Shown here: positions 13,508-25,500 of the stretch, piece by piece
Layout of the letters: every line of letters begins with the position of its first letter
How positions within the stretch are numbered: position 1 is the stretch's first letter
Source of the DNA: Hermatobates lingyangjiaoensis
Lineage: Eukaryota; Arthropoda; Insecta; Hemiptera; Hermatobatidae
DNA: 64,000 bases
Direction of reading: 5' to 3'
Assembly: GCA_026182355.1 (NCBI GenBank)
Contig: JAPFBL010000378.1
Span: 451,501-515,500 of the forward strand
Program-made: the position numbers and the translations under genes
The notes under the pieces: generated by a model
What the model was told of the DNA's origin: nothing
The model's database searches: none
Seen by the model: only the letters and a program-made list of their open reading frames with translations

Positions 13508-16500
13508 TGAGAGAGAGAGAGAGATAGGTTGACTGTCGCACTGGAACTTTTTTTTTTCAAAGTTGTATGCGATCTACCACTATTGGCCTCGCGATCGACT
13601 GGTAGATCGCGATCGACATATTGAGCACCCCTGCTCTAGTGTATTTAGAGTAGGAGATTTTTAACGAGTATCTGACATCGTAGAGGCTCGGGACCGACGG
13701 CTTAACGTCCATCTGTTTGCCAGCCGAGCAGAAAACATCTTCTTCTGATGATGATAAAGTGGTTGAAATATTGAAGTGAGTTGTGCAGAACTCATCTTCA
13801 TCTTCTTCTCTTGATGACGATGAATTCGAAATATTGAAATGAGTTGTTTCTACTTGTTTTTTTCCTTGTAATCGTTTGATAAGTTCTCCTAACAGACGGT
13901 TTCATATTTTTAAATTATAAAATATATAGTGCAGTATACCTTATAGCAGAGTTCAAACTTTTTTCGACGTGGATCCCTTTTTGGTTCTAGTAACTTTCCC
14001 GGGAACCCCAGATTCTAATGATTTTATACAATCATTATATACATATTTTCATATGCTTTTTTAAATAGTATGTATTTTTAAAAAAAAAATTAAAAAAGTA
14101 TTATTAGTGCAATGTGTATTTTTAAAATATAAATTCAAAACTAATAATTTTAATTTTCATATCTTTCACAAGTGCATAACACATAAAAAGAATTAATAGG
14201 AATTTTAACACGGACTTTGTTTTGTAATCATTTTTGGCTTTATACTTGAGAGTTTGATTCTCAAGTTAGCCCCATTAAGTCTACTTCGGTATTTGGTTTC
14301 TATGGCAGTTTAAAGGGAAAATCCAGTTTCACATAAGTAGGTAATGGGAAATGGCAGCAATGTGTCAAGTGCTACTTTTGCAATAGCAGGAAAATCTGGA
14401 ATCAGATAGTTCTAAAAACTGACTAGTGATTCATCCTAAGTATGAATCAAATTTTGACCACTTCTTCTTATGGGTACATAATTAAATTTAATATATCAAA
14501 TATTATAAACATTAGTAACGGACTCTTCAAACTTGATATTTTCGTCACGAGGGCAATAGCCTCTTCAAAGAGGGTTGACAGCTAGCGGATAGTTTTTTAC
14601 TCTTTCTTACTGTACTCCTTTGTTTCCCCAAACATCTCTTTACTGGACATTAGTCCTTTCCTGCGCTTTCACCCTTTTAAAATACCACTCTTCCCTCCCA
14701 GATGTTTTCTGCATTTAGTGTTTCAGTGGGTTTTGGACTCTGACGAAAACCGCTTGTTACGCTTGAAAGATCTTAGTCTTGTTTTCCCATTTCTTATTGT
14801 GGTTTGATCGTTTATGGGTATATGTAGATATAAACATTATTCGGTTTCATGATTCCCAAAAAATATAGAATAAATTCATAACTACAAAAAAAAATTTTTT
14901 TTTTGAAAAATGTTTTTACTAAATATTTTTCACGGAACCTCTGGGTTCCGCGGAACTCACTTTGGGAACCTTTACATTATAGTATAGAAAGATGGGAAAG
15001 TGGACTTGATGTTAAGATGACGAAGCATTGGCTTAAAAGTGTTTTATTTAGAAGTGTTTACCGCTACACCCAAACCTCGATAAAGAAAGGAAAATAGTGT
15101 TGAATACTTTATTGTGGTCCAAGTAAAAAAAAAAATAAAAAAATTTTCAGGTTATTGAACAACAAAATTGCGTTAATTGGAACATTAATTTTACAAAAGC
15201 TCCTAGATTGATGGAGAATGGTGAAGCCACACCGATAGATTCAACAAAGAAGTTCTTCAAGTCCTCTCAGCCTTCTACACCAAAAATGTAAGTTCTTTTA
15301 TTTTTAAAGAGTATAATGATATCCATTTGTCATGGTGTGGACAATCTGTTGTGAACTGGGAGCAGCCGCTGGTAATTTCTGTGGTATTTGGGTATATACT
15401 GTCAGCTATATTAACACTTGATTTCCGTACTTCAAGAAACCGTACTTTCAAGTTTCGGTACTTTTTTTTCTTCCAATTAGCATAAATTATTATCCGAGAT
15501 AGATACTGTCAGCTATATTAACACTTGATTTCCGTACTTTAAGAAACCGTACTTTCAAGTTTCGGTACTTTTATTTCTTCCAATTAGCATAAATTATTAT
15601 CCGAGATAGATACTGTCAGCTATATTAACACTTGATTTCCGTACTTCAAGAAACCGTACTTTCAAGTTTCGGTACTTTTTTTTCTTCCAATTAGCATAAA
15701 TTATTATCCGAGATAGATACTGTCAGCTATATTAACACTTGATTTCCGTACTTCAAGAAACCGTACTTTCAAGTTTCGGTACTTTTTTTTCTTCCAATTA
15801 GCTTAAATTATTATCCGAGATAGATACTGTCAGCTATATTAACACTTGATTTCCGTACTTTCAAGTTTCGGTACTTTTTTTTCTTCCAATTAGCATAAAT
15901 TATTATCCGAGATAGATACTGTCAGCTATATTAACACTTGATTTCCGTACTTCAAGAAACCGTACTTTCAAGTTTCGGTACTTTTTTTTCTTCTAATTAG
16001 CATAAATTATTATCCGAGATAGATACTGTCAGCTATATTAACACTTGATTTCCGTGCTTTAAGAAACCGTACTTTCAAGTTTCGGTACTTTTTTTTCTTC
16101 CAATTAGCATAAATTATTATCCGAGATAGATACTGTCAGCTATATTAACACTTGATTTCCGTACTTTAAGAAACCGTACTTTCAAGTTTCGGTACTTTTT
16201 TTTCTTCCAATTAGCATAAATTATTATCCGAGATAGATACTGTCAGCTATATTAACACTTGATTTCCGTACTTTAAGAAACCGTACTTTCAAGTTTCCGT
16301 ACTTTTTTTTCTTCGTAATAGCATAAATTATTATTCGGATATTGATAATTCACAATGAGGGCAGAGTGAGACAGAGTAGCCTAGGCTACTCCGATTTCGT
16401 TATCTTAAGCAAAACTATATCTTTATTACACACTAGATCAGGGTTTCTCAATGGGGGGGGGGGGGGGGGAGGAAATTCACCCTTAGAGGTGAATTTTCAA

Positions 16501-19500
16501 GGGGTGCATTGTGACCACAGTTTAATTTACTACAGAGTGAGGAAAGCTATTATAGTTTTTAACCTCTTAAATTATAAATAACAAAAATTGATTAAATTAA
16601 TATTTTTGTATATCCATCAATAATTGTAATTAATTTAATGTTTGGGTTAAAAGTTCCTCGAGCTTATAATATCTTACCTGTATATATCATATAAGAAGTT
16701 TTTCTGGCTGCTCCAGATTTTTCTTTCTATTTTTTACTAACTCAGAATGCCCCTCCCCCTCTAGCTCGAAGAACTCTGACCGAACACCCCCCCCCCCCCC
16801 CCCAACCAATTAAGACGTTAAAAATTCATTTTGTATAAAATTTAAAATTTGTGTTAACTTTTTATTATTGTAATTTTTTTTATTTTTTACCATCAAAATG
16901 CCCCGGGTCATATGGCACTCGGAGCGAACCGCGCAACCCCCCCCAACCAATTACGACCTTAAAAATTCATTTTATATAAGATTTAAAATTTGTTTTAGCT
17001 TTTATTATTGTAATTTTTTTTTCCTATTTTTTACTATCAAAATGCCCCGGGTCATATGCCACTCGGAGCGAACCGCACCCCCCCCCCCCCCCCCCAACCA
17101 ATTACGACCTTAAAAATTCATTTTATATAAGATTTAAAATTTGTTTTAGCTTTTTATTATTGTAATTTTTTTTCCTATTTTTTACCATCAAAATGCCCCG
17201 GGTCATATGCCACTCGGAGCGAACCGCACCCCCCCCCCCCCCCCAACCAATTACGACCTTAAAAATTCATTTTATATAAGATTTAAAATTTGTTTTAGCT
17301 TTTTATTATTGTAATTTTTTTCCTATTTTTTACCATCAAAATGCCCCGGGTCATATGCCACTCGGAGCGAACCCCCCCCCCCCCCCAACCAATTACGACC
17401 TTAAAAATTCATTTTATATAAGATTTAAAATTTGTTTTAGCTTTTTATTATTGTAATTTTTTCCTATTTTTTACCAACTCAAAATGCCCCCACTATTTTT
17501 TTTATTTTTTATCATTTCAAAATCCCTCCCGCTCTCCCTGGCATAAGCCGCTCGTGGCGAACTGCCCTCTTCTCTTCCTACTCCACTGACTGAAATATAT
17601 ATATAACAAACACTTTCTTTTTCTCGGAGTTTGATCAGGGTAAATATATGGAATCACCTTTTTGCCTTAAAAGGTGATTCCATATATTTACTCTGACCAA
17701 AGGCAAAAAGGTGATTCCATATATTTACCCTGACCAAACTCCGAGAAAAAGAAAAAGTGTTTGTTAATATTTTGTGGTCAAGAAAACAGTACCGTGTATA
17801 TATATATATATATATAATTTGTTTTGCAGTGTTCGGCAAATGCTAACACCACCAGTATCAAAAAGAAGAAACCGACTACTGTATAATCCTGATGATGCAG
17901 CATGGAGTCCAAAGAACAGGAAGGTCATTGTAAAGGATATGGAGGAACTTGCAAAGGATGAATCTTCCATAGTGGATCAAGAAACGAACACACTCATTGA
18001 TAATGTTATCAGTAATTTATGTGAGGTAAATAGAATAGGTTGTTTGTTTGCTTTTTTCTAGGCGCCCATACTTATAAGGCGTTCTTATAGAACGGGGGTG
18101 GGCAACCTTTTTGAGAGTGCGTGTCAAAATCAGCCAAGTCTCTGACAAACTTTTACCACGTGCCAAACATTTTTTTTTTAGAACATATTTGGTATCCAAT
18201 GGATACCAACAAAAGGTGAAATGGATAAACCAACAAAAGTCTCCACACAAATGAAGTTTTATTCAACGCGTTTCGAACACTTTGTGTTCATCATCAGGAA
18301 GACACTATAATAAATAAATAAATATAAAAAAAAAAAAAAAAGTTTCTTTCCTCTAAATTAGTGGATCTGGCCTTCTGTATTTCAGTTAAAGGTTTTTCAA
18401 GCATACCCGAAACCTTTCTCCCTTATCTCTTAAATTGCCTATCCCCACTCTTTCGCAACGGATTTGTTTCCGTTTGTCCAGTTGTGTTCACTGGACCAAC
18501 CCGTCAGTACCACATCCTTGGGTATGTCTTGAATTCTCTTAATTGAATTTTATTATTTCACTCTAATTTTTGTAACTAATTAGATATAATTTGTATTATA
18601 GTGTCTTCCTGATGATGAACACAAAGTGTTCGAAACGCGTTGAATAAAACTTCATTTGTGTGGAGACTTTTGTTGGTTTATCCATTTCACCTCAGAATGA
18701 GTAAATACCACACAATTACGGATTGCACAACTAATGATATTTGGTATCTTTTTAGAACTTTTTAAACGAAATTTACCTCAGTGCAGTAAAACATAGTATA
18801 ATAAAAAAAAACAGGAAAATATTTATTTAACCTCTAAATATGTTGCCTTAATCAATTTCTGTTTTTTTTAAATATGTGGGTAATCTAGAGCTGACAGAAG
18901 CCTTCCAAGCTGATAACCTTGAATCTTGTTCATTGAACAATCCCTTTGCTTCACCATTCTCAAAGAATTTACAAATAATTTTTATGTTTGGAATAATTGA
19001 AGATGCCAAAAGCCTCCCTTATAAATAACCCTTTCGCTGCGAAAATCGTAAATTTGAACTTTGCTATAAAAAACTTTTCAACCTGTTGCGAAATTCGCAA
19101 ATTTAATCATCTTTCAAAATTCGAAGGGATGGTATCACCATCTAGTGGGGATAAAACGTAATCACTCCAAATTTTTTTGTAATCTCAATTATTTTGTATA
19201 TAAAAAGAACAGTCAACGAATCTATCCAAAATGTTTGTACTTGTAATAGCTCATATTTGAAATAATTAAATAGATTTTGATTATTTCGTAATTTTTTTGT
19301 GAAATAATTTCTTTGAACATAAGATAGTTATCCCTCGAATTGTATTTACAGTAAACGTTTATATTATGGTATATTGGCAAGACATTTCATAGAATACAAT
19401 GTTTTTCTATATATTAGGGGAATTATATATCTATTTGGGTTAAATATATTTTTTTATTTTTATTTCAGTTACCCCTACTAAAAAAGAGGGATATTTTGTA

Positions 19501-22500
19501 GTTGCATGATTTTAAATGTTTTTTTTCGGGAAGCTTAGTTAATTTTGAGTCAGAAAGAAATTTTAAATATAATTTTTCTCGATTTTCGTTTTTTTTGGTC
19601 CCTTTTTGTGCATTTTTCACAAACAAGAATGAATTAGACTGGCTCAGCGAAAGGGTTTAAATAATTGGTCAAATTCATTAAGTATGTATGTGACGGAAAA
19701 AGCAAACTCATGAAGATTATCTTTGAGGTAATTAACTGTCTGTTTATCATAATTAAATAAGTAAAAAAAAAAGTTCTAGGACTTTTTTATTATAAATTTA
19801 ATAGTTAAATTTATTTATTTTATAATTAAATAGATAATACTAGGACGGTAATTTCACTTGAAATAAATAGGATTATTGTTATTACTGTTGAGATAATTTA
19901 AAGATTTAAGAGAGTCGTAATGACAGAATCAGGAATGTATAGCATTTATCTAACGATACCGATTCCTATTAACCGTCCAAACACGATATCTGCGTGTTTT
20001 ACGCCCGAGTGTGACCGATGTTACCCGAGTAAGTCCGATGGTAACACGAGACTGGTCGAAGTTAGCCGAGCGGTCGAAGGAGCCACCAATTTCAGCAATA
20101 GTAAAGCAAAAATGTTATTTAGAAATGTATTTAAAGCTTTAATTTTTTTTTCAGGAACCAATCACGAATCAAAACATAGACTCTTTGACACCTTTGCCGA
20201 GCCCTGAAGAAAGTGACGAAGCTGCTTTTGAGCGTCAGACTGCTGTTACCATCAACACAGAAAATACTACTGAATCCAAAGATCAAGGTAGCCTGATAAT
20301 CGCCATTGTCTAGCTTTGATTATCGTAGATCTGAGCAGGGCTGTGGAGTCGGAGTCGGGCATATTTTCGACCTGGAGGAGTCGGAGTCGGAAGAAATCAG
20401 TTGACTCCGATTCCGACTTCTCACCTAGTTGTTACTTGTGTACATGAAAATGAGATAAAAAATGATTAATTAGTCCAAGTAGAATGAATCGGAGTCGGGA
20501 ATATTTTCGACCTGGAGGAGTCGGAGTCGGAAGAAATGAGTCGACTCCGACTCCTCACCTAGTTATTACTTGTGTACATGAAAATGAGATAAAAAATGAT
20601 TAATTAGTCCAAGTAGAATGAATCGGAGTCGGGAATATTTTCGACCTGGAGGAGTCGGAGTCGGAAGAAATGAGTCGACTCCGACTCCTCACCTAGTTAT
20701 TACTTGTGTACATGAAAATGAGATAAAAAATGATTAATTAGTCCAAGTAGAAAATGAATCGGAGTCGGGAATATTTTCGACCTGGAGGAGTCGGAGTCGG
20801 AAGAAATGAGTCGACTCCGACTCCTCACCTAGTTATTACTTGTGTACATGAAAATGAGATAAAAAATGATTAATTAGTCCAAGTAGAATGAATCGGAGTC
20901 GCGGAGTCGGAGTCGGGAATATTTTCGACCTGGAGGAGTCGGAGTCGGAAGAAATGAGTCGACTCCGACTCCGACTCCTCACCTAGTTATTACTTGTGTA
21001 CATGAAAATGAGATAAAAAATGATTAATTAGTCCAAGTAGAATGAATCGGAGTCGGGAATATTTTCGACCTGGAGGAGTCGGAGTCGGAAGAAATGAGTC
21101 GACTCCGACTCCTCACCTAGTTATTACTTGTGTACATGAAAATGAGATAAAAAATGATTAATTAGTCCAAGTAGAATGAATCGGAGTCGGGAATATTTTC
21201 GACCTGGAGGAGTCGGAGTCGGAAGAAATCAGTCGACTCCGACTCCTCACCTAGTTATTACTTGTGTACATGAAAATGAGATAAAACATGATTAATTAGT
21301 CCAAGTAGAATGAATCGGGGTCGTGGAGTCGGAGTCGGGAATATTTTCGACCTGGAGGAGTCGGAGTCGGAAGAAATCAGTCGACTCCGACTCCTCACCT
21401 AGTTATTACTTGTGTACATGAAAATGAGATAAAACATGTTAATTAGTCCAAGTAGAATGAATCGGGGTCGTGGAGTCGGAGTCGGGAATATTTTCGACCT
21501 GGAGGAGTCGGAGTCGGAAGAAATGAGTCGACTCCGACTCCTCACCTAGTTATTACTTGTGTACATGAAAATGAGATAAAAAATGATTAATTAGTCCAAG
21601 TAGAATGAATCGGAGTCGGGAGTCGGAGTCGGGAATATTTTCGACCTGGAGGAGTCGGAGTCGGAAGAAATGAGTCGACTCGACTCCGACTCCTCACCTA
21701 GTTATTACTTGTGTACATGAAAATGAGATAAAAAATGATTAATTAGTCCAAGTGATGAATGAATCGGAGTCGGGAATATTTTCGACCTGGAGGAGTCGGA
21801 GTCGGAAGAAATGAGTCGACTCCGACTCCTCACCTAGTTATTACTTGTGTACATGAAAATGAGATAAAAAATGATTAATTAGTCCAAGTAGAATGAATCG
21901 GAGTCGTGGAGTCGGAGTCGGGAATATTTTCGACCTGGAGGAGTCGGAGTCGGAAGAAATGAGTCGACTCCGACTCCTCACCTAGTTATTACTTGTGTAC
22001 ATGAAAATGAGATAAAAAATGATTAATTAGTCCAAGTAGAATGAATCGGAGTCGTGTAGTCGGAGTCGGGAATATTTTCGACCCGGAGGAGTCGGAGTCG
22101 GAAGAAATGAGTCGACTCCGACTCCTCACCTAGTTATTACTTGTGTACATGAAAATGAGATAAAACATGATTAATTAGTCCAAGTAGAAAGAATTTTTTC
22201 CCCCGGAGAAGGACATTGGACATTTGATGGTAGAACACAAAATGTCTAGTTTAATATAAAAACTATTAAACTGTCCTTGCTTGTTCAGTGTTTATTTTGT
22301 TATAAGTAAATATAATATCAAACTTCTTCGTTATTTAATGTCCTATTTATACATAATATAAATGCTTAAATAGAAGATGTTTATTAGTCTTTCATTCCTG
22401 GAGGTAGACTCAGTCAAGGACCTTGTCTATAATGAGGTTATTCGTTCGGCTATGACCTATGGATGCTCCGTCTGGTTTAGAGCTGCACCAAAGCTACAAA

Positions 22501-25500
22501 GTACTAATTCTTATTATTAGCCACCTGTCATCTGTTTTGTAATAATAAAAAGATGAGCTGGAGTCGGAGTCGGCCATAATAGGTCCGACTCCACAGATCT
22601 GGATCTGAGGCTCCCAAAATGGGTTTGTTAACTGACTGTCGGGATTTCCACCAAAAACATTTAAAAAAAACCTTTTTTTTTTTTTTTTTTTTAAAGTGGG
22701 TATGGATTTATTCAGTATTTCTTGTGAATTATGAACCCGAATAATGTAATACCCCTACTTGGATGGAGTTTATTGCAATATTTTCACATGCTCCATTTTT
22801 TATATTACATGTGTATATTATACACATAAGTAGAAGTGGTCAAAATTTGATTTATATTTAGGATGTATCACTTGTCAGTTTTTAGAACTATCTGATTCCC
22901 GAATGTCCTTCTATTGCAAAAATAGCACTTGACACATTGCTGCCATTTCCCACTACCTACTTATGTGAAACTGGATTTTCCCTTTAAACTGCCATAGAAA
23001 CCAAATACCGAAGTAGACTTAATGCTGGGGCTAACTTGAGAATCAAACTCTCAACTATAAAGTCAAAAATGATTGCAAAATAAAGTTTGTATTAAAATTG
23101 CTAGTAATTCTATTTTGTGTGTTATATACTTGTGGGAAATATGAAAGTTAAAATCTTTTAGTTTTGAATTTTTATTTGAGAAATACACTTTTGAATTGTT
23201 TTTAAACATTATACTATTTTTAAAGGTATGTGAAATTATTTATATTATGATAGTATAAAATTAGAATCTGCGGTTCCCGGGAAAGTAACTGAAGCACAAA
23301 GGGTTCCGCGTCGAAAAAAGTTTGAGAAACTCTGATATGGTATATATATATATATATTGGTTAGTAGTATGATTTATATTTGAAATCATATGACGGTAAA
23401 ACCGTCATACCTAAGATGATCTTGGAGTCGTTGGAGCACTTTCGGACGTTGTCCATCTTCGATCGCGACAAACCTACTGAGCTGTTAACCAACCCTTTCT
23501 ATAACAGCTCAGGAGGTTTGTCGCTATCGATGATGGACAACGTACGAAAGCGCTCCAACGACTCCAACATCATCTTACGAGGTATGACGGTTTTACCTAT
23601 TTCTAATATCTGTCATAGATGTTAGACTTGCATAATGTATACGGGCAAAAAGTTGTATTCAAATATTCTCATATACTTTTGTTCAGAAAAATGTTAAGCC
23701 TTAGCTTTAAAAACTGAATTTACACTCGTCTTAATTGTTATTAAGTATAACAATTTCGACGTATTTCGTACTTCGAAGCATTTCGAGTAGGGATTATTTA
23801 ACGAGTATCTGGCTAAGGGACTCGTACGGGCTAATGTCTATAATGTACGGGCTAAGGGACAACGATTGCTTAATGTCCTTTCCGAGGGACAACATGCTTA
23901 AATTTAACACCTCCCATGTGGAAAAATCGAGGGCCAGGTGGGTATTGACCCCCCGGACCTACCTGTTCCGAGGCGAGTACGCAAGCCACTAGGCTACTCT
24001 GGCACCCTAATCATTAGGGGAGTACTTCTCTGACATTCTTGAGAACGTTTTTAAACCTTCAATAGGTTAGGTTGGGTTGCAGGCCGTCTCTGAAGAGAAC
24101 AGACGTAGATCCGAGCGACAAGGTACTTAGATTTATTCACCTCGCGCGTGAATAAATGGAGTGCCAGGTGGGTATCGAACCCTGGACTTACCAGGTCAGA
24201 GGTGAATACGCTAACCACTGAACTAACCTGGCCCCCAGGTATACAGCAGCTTAGATATGTAAACCAATTTAACTATAGGGTATATTGTTTGCTGGTAGGA
24301 TCACTGAAGAAGTTAATCCAACATTTGGCTCTATTGATGAGTCATAGTTCATAATTGGTTACCGAATAAAAGTGAGTCTCAGTTTTTCAATTTTACAGCC
24401 CTAAGGACGTTTGCAAACCCTTAGGGCAGTGGCTCTCAACCTTTTTGGGATCACGGAACACTTTTAAGTGGTCTCGATTTTGGCGGAACACCATTATCAT
24501 AAAATTTGTAAATCTAATGTAAATCACACAAAATAATTGGAAGATTAATATTTAATTGAAATAAAGATATATATTACATGGTAACTTATTTTAATGAGAA
24601 ATTTGCGCTTGACGACCTTTACAAATTTCCTCAAGGTTGGGTCTTATGTAAGAGAGCGCTACTCTCATTTCTTCTTCTAAATTGGTAAGTCTTTCTCTTT
24701 TTTTGCTTTTAATATTTGTTAGAGTTGAAAATCCAAGTTCGCACAGATAGGACGTCGAAAAGAGCAACAAGATATTCAACGCTCGTTTTGCAATAAATGG
24801 AAGTTCATTCTCGATGGAAATCCAAAACCTTTCCACTCCTTCTTCTTTGAATTTTAGTTGTAACGTTCGATCCGTTGATATATTAATAAACTCATCTGCT
24901 TCCTGAATAGAAAAATCTTGGTTCATTATATCAAATTCACCAAATGGATTTCGCGCCCAATCAAAGTCTTCAATATTAAGAGATGGAAAGTAATGAGTTA
25001 TTTTGTCTTGCAATATTGACAAATGCTCTGCCACATTTGAAATCATTTCGTTAATGTTAACAATATTTTCCGTTGCTAATAACGGAAACATATCAAATTT
25101 GCGATTTTGAGCAATACGATTTTTCCAAAGTAAAAGCTTTTTCTGGAAAGCTAGCAATTTGTCTGTGGATGTCAGAATATTTTCATTTTTTCCTTGAAGA
25201 GATGTATTGACTGAATTTAAGTAGCTGAAGATGTCGGCTAAATATGCTAGCTTAGTACACCATGCATCATTTTCCAAATATTTTACGTATACATCATTAC
25301 CCTCTTGTCTAAAAAAAACTAGCAATTCCTGTTTCAACTCATGAACTCGGGTTAGCACTTTTCCTCTTGAGAGCCACCTCACTTCAGAGTGCAAAAGCAA
25401 ACATTCATATTTGGATTCCATGGTGTTACAAAGTTGTTTGAACATACGGGTTTTTAATGGTCTCGATTTAATATAATTCACCATATGTACGACTTGTTCC

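Noticed and set aside
18361..18546. 61-codon ORF between the arms of the family D pair
   Set aside because: No similarity to known proteins and no splice sites. Treated as the spacer of the mobile unit.
18850..19020. Possible minus-strand coding (FVNSLRMVKQRDC-like)
   Set aside because: A short stretch with no family I can name securely. Could be a decayed transposase, but support is too thin to list.
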